Positions 31,701 to 41,190 of a DNA stretch of 64,000 nt are shown piece after piece (the first letter of the stretch is position 1; each line of letters begins with the position of its first letter). The DNA is from Azospirillum brasilense (GTDB lineage: Bacteria; Pseudomonadota; Alphaproteobacteria; Azospirillales; Azospirillaceae). The stretch spans positions 2,047,501 to 2,111,500 of the forward strand of contig NZ_CP032345.1 in NCBI RefSeq assembly GCF_005222205.1. Direction: 5' to 3'. The translations under genes were made by a program, and so were the position numbers. The notes beneath the pieces are model-generated. The model saw only the letters and a program-made list of their open reading frames with translations, was not told where the DNA came from and made no database searches.

Positions 31701-32957
31701 CTACGCTCGCACCGCCTTGGGCAGGGGGACCACCTTCGCGGCCTCGCCCTCACAGAACCGCGCCCACCGCTTCATGAGGTCGCGGCGCTTCTCCAGCAGG
31801 TCGCCCCGTCGATAGGCGGCCTCCACCTTGTCCTTGATGGTGTGGGCGAGCGCCATCTCGGCCACCTCGCGCGGGGCGTTGGTCCGCTCGGCCGCCCAAT
31901 CCCGGAAGGCGGAGCGGAAGCCGTGTGCGGTCGCCTCCAGCTTCATGCGGCGTAGAAGCATGGTGAGGGTCATGTCCGACATGGGTTTGCCGGGCTTGCT
32001 GCCCTCGAACACCAGGGCGTTGGGGTCGTCAGGCTTCCGCGCCAGCTCGCGCGCCTTCTCCAGCACCGTGACGGCACGCGGCGCCAGCGGCACCACATGG
32101 ACCTTGCCGGCCTTCATCCTCTCGGCTGGGATCGTCCAGAGCTTCGCGTCGAGGTCGATCTCGGTCCAGCGGGCGCCGCGCATCTCCCCGGATCGCACCG
32201 CCGTCAGTATCAGGAACTCCAGCGCCAGCTTGACCAGGGGGCCGGTCTGGTCGGTCTCCCGGAGCCTGGATAGGAATGCGGGTACATCGGCAAAGGGAAG
32301 GGCGGCGAAGTGCTCCACGGCGTCCTTCTGCTTGGGCAAGCCCTTGGTGACGGATCGCACCGGGTTCTCGCCCTCCCGGAAGCCTTTGGCCGCAGCCCAA
32401 TCCAGCACCGTACCGATTCGCTGACGCACTCGGCGGGCCGTCTCGGGCTTCTCCAGCCAGATCGGCAGCAGCACGTCCCGTACCTCGGGTGTCCCGATCT
32501 CGTCCACCTTCACCGGCCCCAGCGTCGGGAAGACGTGGGCTTCCAGCGTCGCGAGCCATTGCGCCGCGTGCTTCTCGTTCTTCCAGCTCTCCTTGTGCTC
32601 GCCGTGGCAGGTGCGCGCGGCGTCCTTGAAGGTCGGCACCACCTGCCGGACCTTGCGCCGCTCGGCCAGCGGGTCGCCTCCGTTGCGCGCCAGCTTCCGC
32701 ATGTCGAGCGCCATCTCGCGCGCCTCGGCCAGCGTGACCAGGGACGCGGAACCGAGACCAATGTCGCGGCGCTTCCCCTGGATCATCAGGCGCAACAGCC
32801 AGCGCCGGGCGCCGGACGGGTCCACCTCCAGATAGAGCCCGTTGCCGTCAGCATGCCGGCCGGGCTTGGCGGAGCGCACCGTTACCGCCGTCAACGCCTT
32901 TTCAGGATGACGCCCGTTCCGCTTCGGCAATTCGATTCCCCGTCGCTTCTGCCCCAC
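31701..32957 (-). CDS. int: P4-type tyrosine integrase
   Basis: The 418-residue integrase recombines the element into the tRNA-Ser gene. An N-terminal DUF4102 arm-binding domain (ALTAVTVRSAKPGRHADGNGLYLEV) is followed by a core-binding and catalytic domain with Arg255 (AVRSGEMRG), Lys near 283-285, His345-Arg348 (HGFRSAFRDW), His372 and nucleophile Tyr382 (AAYRRGDLL), so the R-K-HxxR-H-Y set is complete. The start is GTG at 32957 inside the CCCCACA repeats near attR; no ATG is available upstream. It reads away from attR. Confidence 0.95.
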   Translation of the reverse strand: MGQKRRGIELPKRNGRHPEKALTAVTVRSAKPGRHADGNGLYLEVDPSGARRWLLRLMIQGKRRDIGLGSASLVTLAEAREMALDMRKLARNGGDPLAERRKVRQVVPTFKDAARTCHGEHKESWKNEKHAAQWLATLEAHVFPTLGPVKVDEIGTPEVRDVLLPIWLEKPETARRVRQRIGTVLDWAAAKGFREGENPVRSVTKGLPKQKDAVEHFAALPFADVPAFLSRLRETDQTGPLVKLALEFLILTAVRSGEMRGARWTEIDLDAKLWTIPAERMKAGKVHVVPLAPRAVTVLEKARELARKPDDPNALVFEGSKPGKPMSDMTLTMLLRRMKLEATAHGFRSAFRDWAAERTNAPREVAEMALAHTIKDKVEAAYRRGDLLEKRRDLMKRWARFCEGEAAKVVPLPKAVRA

Positions 32958-32969
32958 ATTTTCCCCACA
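32952..32969. repeat. Putative integrase arm-type sites near attR
   Basis: Two CCCCACA heptamers, 32952-32958 and 32963-32969, mirror the pair near attL (16649-16667) and overlap the integrase start, so integrase binding could repress its own translation or transcription. Confidence 0.4.
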
Positions 32970-33098
32970 TTCTGTATCGGGTGGGGGCGAATGGCAATGG
33001 ACAGTCGTGGACGGGTGCGGACAGAGCCTTTCAACGGTTCAATGGGTTAGCGGATGCTCGTGGACGGTGGCGAACACCCAAAAATGTCAATTATAAAG

Positions 33099-33113
33099 CC
33101 TCTCCCTCCGCCA
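33099..33113. mobile_element. attR: copy of tRNA-Ser 3' end
   Basis: CCTCTCCCTCCGCCA repeats the tRNA end at 16577-16591 exactly. Flanking bases on either side differ (AAAG before and GTTTTT after, versus AATC and CGAAA at attL), so the identity core is 15 bp. Confidence 0.9.
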
Positions 33114-33554
33114 GTTTTTCCTGCTGACTTCGCCGTGGTGTCAGCAGTGGCGAGATACCACCGTACTTCCGGGCGGTTAGCCTTATACTTTCCCAGGCAT
33201 AGGCCCTGTTGAGGGGCACAAGCCGCGCTGTTTGCCCGGTCTGTGCCCGATTTTCTCCGCCGGTCCGTGATCGACTTCCCTTTAGGGCGCGAAAGGTTAC
33301 TCCCCCGCCGTGGCGCTGTCTCCCGGTTCGGGGACGTTCACGCCTGAACCCTCGACTCCGAAATTGGCCGAGGTCCAGTTCAGGGCGAAGTCCAGTTCAG
33401 GGCATAGCGCGCGTCGGCACCACGCAGGGCTTGCTTGCCGATGGCCGCGAGGTGACCGTCATCCTTGCCCGGTCAAAGATTTATCGGACGCACCACTCGG
33501 CGTTGTTCAGCTGACGCCTTCTGCGCTGTCCTCACCTCGGCTCGGGCCCGCTCG
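33114..33554. other. Chromosomal intergenic region after attR
   Basis: About 440 bases with no gene I can support. A 14-bp word GTCCAGTTCAGGGC occurs twice 17 bases apart (33373-33386, 33390-33403). The short open frames here have no ribosome-binding sites or family similarity. It may be the displaced original flank of the tRNA, or a small remnant. Confidence 0.4.
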
Positions 33555-34655
<1,101 letters not shown>

Positions 34656-34853
34656 GGTGACGATCGCCTCTGCAATGGATGGTGAAAGAGGACGTGAGAG
34701 CCAGGGCACGGTCTTTCTTTGCGCGCCGATTGTCTTCGCCAACAGAGCGCCGCGACGCTTGTTGCCCAGGCGATGTCATGCAGGATCGGCAATCGGCCAT
34801 GTCGCGGCGTTGCGCAGCCACGATGCCGCTTGCCATGGACAGCCCTTCCTTGG

Positions 34854-35183
34854 CTACTGACGGCTCCGTCGGACCGGCCCGTGCGACGTGAACACCCGTC
34901 CGCCCGCGGACAGGGCGCCCGGCAGCGGCAAGCGGCGCACGCAACAGCCGCAGCCGGCGGGATGCGCGGCCGAAGCCCGGTGCGGGTCGGTCGCGCTCGG
35001 CCCGGTGGCGGCGTGGGCAACGCGGCCACCCGGGTTGCCGCTGGCAATGGCGGGGGCACTGAGACATGTTCGCGGTGCCGCGGCCCCGCATTCCGGGCAG
35101 GCGCAAGGGTCCCGGAACTGGGCCATGGGCCGCATCGCCGTGAACGGCCCGCAGGCTTCGCACTCGTAGTCGTAGATCGGCAT
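34854..35183 (-). CDS. FmdB-family zinc-ribbon protein
   Basis: The 109-residue protein starts with the FmdB signature PIYDYECEACGPFTAMRPMAQFRDPCACPECG, with zinc-binding CxxC pairs (CEACG and CPECG), followed by a low-complexity Gly/Pro/Ser-rich tail ending SHGPVRR. FmdB proteins are small regulators next to formamidase and formaldehyde dehydrogenase genes. It directly follows the formaldehyde dehydrogenase-like gene (35262-36416, 78 bases apart) on the same strand, the usual pairing. The residue 50-109 tail is unlike other FmdB members and may be a recent extension. Confidence 0.82.
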   Translation of the reverse strand: MPIYDYECEACGPFTAMRPMAQFRDPCACPECGAAAPRTCLSAPAIASGNPGGRVAHAATGPSATDPHRASAAHPAGCGCCVRRLPLPGALSAGGRVFTSHGPVRRSRQ

Positions 35184-35261
35184 GACGTCCTCACGCTCGA
35201 GCCCGTCCGGCGAGATGGCGGAGAGGCCGAGGGAGCACAAGGCTCCGCCCGGCCCGGCTGG

Positions 35262-36416
35262 TCACGCGGCGGGCTTGAGCACCACCTTGGTCCAGCCATC
35301 GTCGCGCGCGTCGAAGTGCTGGTAGGCGTTCGGCGCCTCGCGCAGCGGCAGCTCATGCGAGATGATGAAGGACGGCTTCGCGCGGCCGGTCGAAATGAGG
35401 TCGCGCAGCTGCCGATTGTAAGCCTTCACGTTGCACTGGCCCGTGCCGATCGTCTGACCCTTGAACCACAAGAGGCCATAGTCGAAAACGATCTCGCCCT
35501 GCTTGTAGAGCGGGTCCTGGGGGGCCGGGTCCTGGGGCGTGTAGACGCCGACCACGCCGATGCCGCCGGTGAATTTCACCGACTTGACCAGATTGTTCAT
35601 GGTCATGTTGGGGTGCTCGTGGCCCGCCGGATCGTGCGCCTGGTAGCCGACGCACTCGCAGCCGCGGTCGGCGCCGATGCCGTTCGTCAACTCAAGGACC
35701 TGGTCCACCGGGGAGCCCTTGGAATCGTCGATGGGCAGGGCCCCGATCGAGCCGGCAAGGCGCAGGCGGTCGGGATGACGGTCGACGACCATGACCATGC
35801 AGGCGCCCTTGATCATCGCCGCGTGGGCGGCCATGAGGCCGACCGGCCCGGCCCCATAGATGACGACCGACTCGCCGGGACGCAGTCCGGCGAGTTCGGT
35901 GACATGCCAGCCGGTCGGGAAGATGTCGGCCAGCATCACATAGTCGTTCTGCCGCTCCTCCGCGTCCGGCGGCAGCTTCAGGCAATTGTAGTCGCCGTAG
36001 GGAACGCGCAGGAGGTCGGCCTGGCCGCCCCGATACGGTCCCATGTCGGCGAAGCCGTACGCGGCGCCGGCCATGTTCGGCACGACGCTTCGATCCGCCG
36101 TGGTCAGGCAGAACGCGCTCAAGCCGCGTTCGCAGTTCTTGCAGAATCCGCAGCCGATGTTGAAGGGGATGGCGACCCAGTCCCCGACCTTCACCCGATC
36201 GACGGCGTCGCCCACTTCGGCCACCTGCCCGAGGTTCTCGTGCCCGAAAACGCCGCCCCGCGGGAAGTCGGTCCGGCCCTCATACATGTGCAGGTCGGAG
36301 CCGCAGATGTTGGTGCTCGTGATCCGCACCAACACGTCGGTCGGTCTCTCGATCCGGGCGTCGGGGACGTCCTGCACCGCAACATCGCGCGGTCCGTTAT
36401 AGACAACCGCTCTCAT
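35262..36416 (-). CDS. fdhA: Zinc-containing alcohol dehydrogenase, glutathione-independent formaldehyde dehydrogenase-like
   Basis: The 384-residue enzyme has the GroES-like domain with catalytic-zinc residues ICGSDLHMYEGR (Cys, then His in GHENLG), the structural zinc set CGFCKNCERGLSAFC, a Rossmann domain with VVIYGAGPVGLMAAHAAM, and the group-specific GHEHPNMTMNNLVKSV insertion and GLLWFKGQTIGTGQCNVKAYNRQL. This pattern matches Pseudomonas putida-type formaldehyde dehydrogenase (dismutase), which oxidises formaldehyde to formate with tightly held NAD. ATG 36416 has GGGAGAA five bases upstream. It pairs with the FmdB gene downstream. Some members oxidise other aldehydes, so fdhA is the likely but not certain symbol. 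Confidence 0.85.
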   Translation of the reverse strand: MRAVVYNGPRDVAVQDVPDARIERPTDVLVRITSTNICGSDLHMYEGRTDFPRGGVFGHENLGQVAEVGDAVDRVKVGDWVAIPFNIGCGFCKNCERGLSAFCLTTADRSVVPNMAGAAYGFADMGPYRGGQADLLRVPYGDYNCLKLPPDAEERQNDYVMLADIFPTGWHVTELAGLRPGESVVIYGAGPVGLMAAHAAMIKGACMVMVVDRHPDRLRLAGSIGALPIDDSKGSPVDQVLELTNGIGADRGCECVGYQAHDPAGHEHPNMTMNNLVKSVKFTGGIGVVGVYTPQDPAPQDPLYKQGEIVFDYGLLWFKGQTIGTGQCNVKAYNRQLRDLISTGRAKPSFIISHELPLREAPNAYQHFDARDDGWTKVVLKPAA

Positions 36417-36812
36417 CTCGTTCTCCCGACCTGAAGCCGCATGGTGGACAAGGAGAGTGTTGTGCAGCCTGCCGTCGGACCACCCGGTCGTTACCTGAGG
36501 GGATTTCCGTAGCGCGCAGTGATCGTGCGCAAGGCCGTCCGCGGCTACAGGCTCCTCGGCGAGCGCAACGGGGCCCCGTTCGTTCGGGGCGATGGTGGAA
36601 GAACGCGGCGGCTTCCGGTGCGATGGAACCCAATCGTCCCGGCGGTCTTGCCGGATCTTCAGGAAGATCCGCCGATCCGGCACGCGGTTTACGACGACGG
36701 AATCGTCGATCCCAACGCATTGCCGAAATGAACTATTAATTATTGTATTTTAATCTGAATAAACACCATTGATATTAATTGTCTTCTTCGGGATGGTATA
36801 ATTCAGCCGTGA
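36417..36812. other. Intergenic, AT-rich promoter region
   Basis: About 400 bases separate divergent genes. The segment 36730-36790 is strongly AT-rich and holds the likely promoter of the GGDEF-EAL gene. One short open frame (36519-36731) lacks a ribosome-binding site. No repeat or RNA gene was seen. Confidence 0.5.
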
Positions 36813-38630
36813 ATGGTGGGATTCATGCCGCACACATCCGTACGATACGCCTCCATCCATGAAGCGCAGCCAAGAGATGCCGGCCTGATGCCGATCCTGC
36901 GCCTCGTTCTCGACAACATGGCGGAAGGGGTGTGCGTCGCCGGTCCGGATGGCCGGATCATCACCGCCAACCCGGCGGCGGAGGCGGTGTTCGGGCCGCT
37001 CACCGGTGTGGCCTTCGACACGCTGTTCGGACCGCGCCTGCGGCTGGCCGACGGGACCACCCCGTGCCCGCCGGCCTCCTGGCCGATGGGCCGCGCCATC
37101 CGGGGCGGCGCGATGGAGCGGGAAAGCCTCTATCTCGCCCCGCCGCCCGGCGGTTCCGGAGTCTGGCTGCGGGTGAACGCCCGGCCTCTGATGGAGAATG
37201 GAGTCTCCGTCGGCGGCGTGCTGGTCTTCCGCGACATCACCCAGGTCAAGGCGGCGGAGGACCGCATGGCCTGGCTGGCCCATTTCGACCCGCTGACCGG
37301 CTTTCCCAATCGCGTGCAGTTCCATCAGGCGCTGGAACGCGCCATGGCGGCCGTACGGCGGTCGGGCGGCGGCCTGTCGCTGCTGCTGCTCGACTTCGAC
37401 GGCTTCAAGGAGGTGAACGACCAGTTCGGCCACGCCGCGGGGGACGAGTTGCTGGCCGGGATCGCCCGCCGCCTGCGCGAGGCGCTGTCCGACGGTGTCC
37501 TTGGCCCGATTGTCACCGCCGCCCGCCTGGGAGGCGACGAGTTCGCGATCCTGGTGGAGGAGCGCGACGGCGGCGAGGTGACGGACCTGCTCGACCGGAT
37601 GACCCGCGTCACCGCCGATCCCTTTCCGCTGGGCGGCGTGCGCCACCGCGTGAGCGTCAGCATCGGCATCGCCCGCCATCCCGACCACGGCAACGGGGTG
37701 GAGGAACTGATGCGCATGGCCGATCTGGCGATGTACCGCGCCAAGGAGCAGGGTGGCGGCACGGTCTGCCGCTACGACCCGGCGATGATGGCGGCCACGG
37801 TGGAGCGGGCGCGGTTGCGCAGCCTGCTCGCCGGGGCGCTGGAGCGCGGGGAGTTCCATCTGGTCTACCAGCCGCTGACCGAGGCCGCGGGGGGCCGCCC
37901 GGTGGGGGTGGAGGCGCTGCTGCGCTGGAATCCCGGCGGCGGCGCGCCGGTCCCCCCGTCCACCTTCATCCCCCTGTGCGAGGACAGCGGGCTGATCCTT
38001 CCCATCGGGCGCTGGGTGCTGGAGACCGCCTGCCGCCAGCTGCGCCGATGGCAGGAGGACGGCCACGGCGAACTGGAGTTCGCCGTCAACCTGTCGCCCC
38101 GCCAGCTTCGCGATCCGGCGCTGGTCGACAACGTGCGCGGCGCGCTGGCCGCCACCGGGATCGAACCGTCGCGGCTGGTCCTGGAGGTCACCGAAGGGCT
38201 GCTGATCGAGGACATGGCCTTCAGCCGCCAGGTCCTGACCCGGCTGAAGGAGCTGGGGGTGCGGCTGGCGCTCGACGATTTCGGCACCGGCTACTCCAGC
38301 CTCAGCTATCTGAACAACCTGCCCTTCGACATTCTGAAGATGGACGGTTCCTTCACCCGCAACCTGGGCGACGCGGGGCGGGAGAACGCCAGCGGGCAGG
38401 CGGTGGCCCGCGCCATCATCGGTCTTGCCCGCAGCCTGTCGATGACCCTGGTCGCCGAGGGGGTGGAGACGCCGGAGCAACTCGCCTGGCTGGCCGCCAA
38501 CGGCTGCACCCTGATCCAGGGCTATCTGCTGGGCCGCCCGGAGGCGCCGCAGGCCGCCGCGGACACCCTCGACCGGCTGGCCGCCGAACACGCGCGGCGC
38601 CAGAAGGAGCGCGGCGATTTCGTGATCTGA
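36813..38630 (+). CDS. PAS-GGDEF-EAL bifunctional c-di-GMP protein
   Basis: The 605-residue protein makes and/or degrades the messenger c-di-GMP. It has a PAS domain (about 27-145, LDNMAEGVCVAGPDGRIITANPAAEAVFG), a diguanylate cyclase with intact RLGGDEFAIL, and an EAL phosphodiesterase with VEALLRW, EVTEGLLIED, LDDFGTGYSSL and VAEGVETPEQ. The RxxD inhibitory site is not at its usual position (GPIV), so product inhibition of cyclase activity is probably absent. There is no membrane segment. A second ATG at 36825 is preceded by GGTGGG, so it could be the real start. Its PAS ligand is unknown. Confidence 0.93.
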   Translation: MVGFMPHTSVRYASIHEAQPRDAGLMPILRLVLDNMAEGVCVAGPDGRIITANPAAEAVFGPLTGVAFDTLFGPRLRLADGTTPCPPASWPMGRAIRGGAMERESLYLAPPPGGSGVWLRVNARPLMENGVSVGGVLVFRDITQVKAAEDRMAWLAHFDPLTGFPNRVQFHQALERAMAAVRRSGGGLSLLLLDFDGFKEVNDQFGHAAGDELLAGIARRLREALSDGVLGPIVTAARLGGDEFAILVEERDGGEVTDLLDRMTRVTADPFPLGGVRHRVSVSIGIARHPDHGNGVEELMRMADLAMYRAKEQGGGTVCRYDPAMMAATVERARLRSLLAGALERGEFHLVYQPLTEAAGGRPVGVEALLRWNPGGGAPVPPSTFIPLCEDSGLILPIGRWVLETACRQLRRWQEDGHGELEFAVNLSPRQLRDPALVDNVRGALAATGIEPSRLVLEVTEGLLIEDMAFSRQVLTRLKELGVRLALDDFGTGYSSLSYLNNLPFDILKMDGSFTRNLGDAGRENASGQAVARAIIGLARSLSMTLVAEGVETPEQLAWLAANGCTLIQGYLLGRPEAPQAAADTLDRLAAEHARRQKERGDFVI

Positions 38631-38680
38631 GGAATCGACGCGGGGGGCGCGCCCGGCCGTGCCCCCCGACTTCTCCGGTT

Positions 38681-38722
38681 CGTCTTTACCGGATCATCTT
38701 TACCGGATCATCTTTATCGGAT
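38681..38722. repeat. 14-bp tandem repeat x3
   Basis: Three units, CGTCTTTACCGGAT, CATCTTTACCGGAT and CATCTTTATCGGAT, follow each other directly after the GGDEF-EAL gene, downstream of a GC-rich hairpin (GGGGGGC and GCCCCCC, 38643-38667) that probably ends its transcript. Confidence 0.85.
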
Positions 38723-38768
38723 TACGGGGCGGAGCGGGCCAGGGCGGCGCGCCCGGCGCCGGTCAGGA

Positions 38769-39947
38769 TCATGTCGCTCTGGGGGCATGGACACGGGCGC
38801 ACAGCACGTCGCGGTGATGGCGCTCCAGGGGGTTGTCGCGGGACAGGCCGGGATTGCCGGTGATCTCCAGCGCCTTGGCGACCGCGTCGATCGCGTTGTT
38901 GGTCACCGTGTGTTTGACCAGGAGGCTGTCGCTGGCCGGCGGGACGGTCCCGACGTCCGCCGATGCCGACAGGGAGCGCAGAAGCACCGTGTTGGTCAGC
39001 AGAAGCGCCTCGATGGCACCCAGCGCCTCCTGAAGGCGGGGAACGGTCGCCAGCGGGGCGCCGCCCAGCGCCGTCGGCTTGCGGGCGTGCAGGAAGCCGG
39101 TCAACCAGTCCCGCGCCGAGCGGGCGATGCCGTCGTAGACGCCGCTGAACAGGGTGGACAGCCAGGCGGAGCCGACCGGATCGGGCACCGTCCAGCCGGC
39201 GGCGGGGCGCAGCTCGCCCACATGGTCGTCGGGAACGAAGGTGTCGTGGAAGATCACCTCGTGGCTGCCGCTGGCCCGCATGCCGATGTGGTTCCAGCTT
39301 TCCCGCACGTCGATGCCCTGTTCGGCGAGGCCGTCGCCGCGCGGCACCACCCAGGTGCCGACCAGCGGCTCGCCGTCGTCCGTGCGCGCCCAGACTCCGA
39401 GCCAGGAGAGCACCGGCAGACCGGTGCAGTAGAGCTTGGTCCCGGAGATCCGCCAGCCCCCCGGCACCCGGCGCGCCACGGTGGCCGGCAGGCCGCCACG
39501 GTGGGGGGTGCCCAGTTCCGGCTCGACCCGCAGCAGGTTGATGACGGCGCCCTCGGTCACGGCGCTGCGAAGGATGCGGTCGCGCAGAGGCTCCGGCCAG
39601 CCGACGCTGCGCCGGATCTGGTTGAGGATGGCGTATTGCAGCACCAGCACCAGGGCGGTGGACGGTTCCCCCCGCGCGAGCCCGCCGACCACGGCCAACG
39701 CGTCCCTCAGCCCGCCGCCCCTGCCGCCCAGCGGCGTCGGAACGACCAGCGCCGGCAGTCCCGCCTCCCGCAGCCATTCGAAATTCTCGAAGGGAAAGCT
39801 GGCGGCGTCGTCGTGCTCCGCGGCGCGAAGCGCGAAGCGGGCGGCCAGCGCCGCGATCTCGGCCTCGTCCACCACCGGGGCGGGGGCTGCCCCGCCGAGG
39901 GGCGCGGGCTCGAAGGGAAAGTCGGCATGGAGCGTGTCGGGGGGCAT
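38769..39947 (-). CDS. Acyl-CoA dehydrogenase-superfamily flavoprotein, DszC/SfnB-like
   Basis: The 392-residue protein belongs to the acyl-CoA dehydrogenase fold but resembles the flavin-dependent monooxygenase branch (DszC, SfnB), which handles sulfur compounds. Visible are ALAARFALRAAEHDDAASFPFENFEWLREAGL at the N-terminus, the FAD-region VVPTPLGGRGGGLRDAL, GWRISGTKLYCTGLPVLSWLGVWAR, and the C-terminal LGAIEALLLTNTVLLRSLS and HTVTNNAIDAVAKALEITG. It lies at the end of the sulfonate cluster, 47 bases after the second substrate-binding protein. SfnB in Pseudomonas is linked to use of organosulfur compounds, so a monooxygenase role is likely. Substrate unknown. Confidence 0.8.
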   Translation of the reverse strand: MPPDTLHADFPFEPAPLGGAAPAPVVDEAEIAALAARFALRAAEHDDAASFPFENFEWLREAGLPALVVPTPLGGRGGGLRDALAVVGGLARGEPSTALVLVLQYAILNQIRRSVGWPEPLRDRILRSAVTEGAVINLLRVEPELGTPHRGGLPATVARRVPGGWRISGTKLYCTGLPVLSWLGVWARTDDGEPLVGTWVVPRGDGLAEQGIDVRESWNHIGMRASGSHEVIFHDTFVPDDHVGELRPAAGWTVPDPVGSAWLSTLFSGVYDGIARSARDWLTGFLHARKPTALGGAPLATVPRLQEALGAIEALLLTNTVLLRSLSASADVGTVPPASDSLLVKHTVTNNAIDAVAKALEITGNPGLSRDNPLERHHRDVLCARVHAPRAT

Positions 39948-39994
39948 GTCGGGTCGGTCCGCTGCGAGAAGGGGAAACTGGACGGCGACGGCGG

Positions 39995-40999
39995 TCAGAC
40001 GAGATCCACCGTGATGCGTCCGGCGAAGCGCTGGCTGTCGGTCCCGCGCTTGATGACCGAGACGCTCTTCAGCTCGTCGGTGTAGAGGGCGAGCTGCTGG
40101 CGCAGCGCGTCGCCAATGGGGGTGACGTTGTGGGCGTGGCTGCGCAGCATCGCCTCCAGATCCTCCACCGGGAATTTCGGGGCGAAGGGGGCATAGGCCG
40201 CGGCTGCGGCGCGCGGGTCGGCGTAGGCGGCGTGCTGCGCCTCGATCAGCGCCGCGGTCAGCGCCTTGGCCGCCGGGCGGTTGTCGCGCAGCAGGCTGCC
40301 ACGCACCCCGACGAGGCAGCAGGTGCGGGTGGAGTACTCGCCGCAGACGTTGTTGGTGATCTCCACCAGCTCAGGGTTCTGGGTGTGGCGCCAGACCAGC
40401 GGGTCGCCATCGGCCAGCGCCTGGATCTCGCCCTTCTCCACCGCCAGCCCCAGCAGGTCGGCGGGATACTGGCGCCATTCGACGTCCTTGGCCGGATCGA
40501 TGCCGAATTTGGACAGGACGATCGAGAAGAAGTTCTTCGACGGGCTGGCCATGTCGCTGACGCCGATGGTCTTGCCCGGCAGGTCCAGCACGGTGTTCAC
40601 ACCCGCCGCCCTGGACCCGATCAGCCGCATGCAGCCGCCATGCAGGCCCGCCGAGATCTTCACGTCGAAGCCCTGTTCCAGCGGTTTCAGCCAGCGCAGC
40701 GCCATGCCGACCCCGGCGTCCGCCTTGGCGGTGGCGATGGCCTCCAGAAGCTGGTCGGTGGAGCCGGTGAAGTTGATCAGGTCGACCTCCAGCCCGTGCT
40801 TCCTGAACAGGTCTAGCTTGAAGGCCAGCGGCACGGCGGAGAAGCAGACGGCCCCCGCGTTCCAGGACAGGCGGAGCGGCTCCGCCGCCAGCGCGCGGCG
40901 GCGCAGGACGAAGGGCGCGGACAGCGCCACGGCGCCAACGGCGCCGGCGGCGATCACGCCGCGGCGGCTGAGAAGGGGAAAGGCGGGCTTTGCGGTCAT
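39995..40999 (-). CDS. ABC transporter substrate-binding protein, sulfonate/nitrate type (second copy)
   Basis: The 334-residue periplasmic protein binds a small organic anion for an ABC importer. It has a Tat-like signal (SRRGVIAAGAVGAVALSAPFVL, residues 12-33) and an NMT1/SsuA-type body (LRLSWNAGAVCFSAVPLAFKLDLFRKHGLEVDLINFTGSTDQLLEAI and LPGKTIGVSDMASPSKNFFSIVL). ATG 40999 was chosen because the Tat signal lies just inside it. No permease or ATPase is beside it, so it probably uses the importer at 45241-46905, giving that system two binding proteins. A REPIN-like repeat separates it from the rest of the cluster. Confidence 0.85.
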   Translation of the reverse strand: MTAKPAFPLLSRRGVIAAGAVGAVALSAPFVLRRRALAAEPLRLSWNAGAVCFSAVPLAFKLDLFRKHGLEVDLINFTGSTDQLLEAIATAKADAGVGMALRWLKPLEQGFDVKISAGLHGGCMRLIGSRAAGVNTVLDLPGKTIGVSDMASPSKNFFSIVLSKFGIDPAKDVEWRQYPADLLGLAVEKGEIQALADGDPLVWRHTQNPELVEITNNVCGEYSTRTCCLVGVRGSLLRDNRPAAKALTAALIEAQHAAYADPRAAAAAYAPFAPKFPVEDLEAMLRSHAHNVTPIGDALRQQLALYTDELKSVSVIKRGTDSQRFAGRITVDLV

Positions 41000-41044
41000 G
41001 GTGCGGGAGCCTTTGCGGAGGAACGGGGGCGGGCGGTTGGCATC

Positions 41045-41182
41045 CCCTCTCCCGCCCCGGGAGAGGGAGGGGCCCACGCGTCAGCGTGGGAGGGTGAGGG
41101 TGCCGCCGAGGATCAGTGCTCGACCTTTGTGCGACCCTCACCCGCCCGCTTCGCGGGCACCCTCTCCCGGGGCGGGAGAGGG
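41045..41182. repeat. REPIN-like inverted repeat element
   Basis: CCCTCTCCCG...GGGAGAGGG at 41045-41067 is repeated as its reverse complement at 41160-41182. Between them AGGGTGAGGG and CCCTCACCC form an inner pair. This is the layout of a REP doublet, which folds into a large stem. Confidence 0.75.
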
Positions 41183-41190
41183 ACTTGAGG

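Larger units (their letters stand above)
16592..33113. mobile_element. 16.5-kb integrated element, candidate capsid-forming PICI (phage satellite)
   Basis: The element lies between the 15-bp repeats 16577-16591 and 33099-33113. It carries a P4-type integrase beside attR, regulators (XRE, RHH, AlpA/MerR-like), a TOPRIM primase and P-loop helicase, and an HK97-type head and packaging set: portal, fused protease-capsid, connector, head-closure candidate, HNH, TerS, TerL. I saw no tail tube, tape measure, baseplate, receptor-binding, holin or lysin gene. Size and order fit the capsid-forming PICIs described from other proteobacteria. The alternative is a prophage that has lost its tail and lysis genes, but the tight operon order with no remnants argues against that. 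Confidence 0.75.

Noticed and set aside
33209..33514. 101-aa frame in the gap after attR
   Set aside because: No ribosome-binding site or family similarity, and it overlaps a direct repeat.
36519..36731. 70-aa frame upstream of the GGDEF-EAL gene
   Set aside because: No Shine-Dalgarno and no family; it extends into the AT-rich promoter region.
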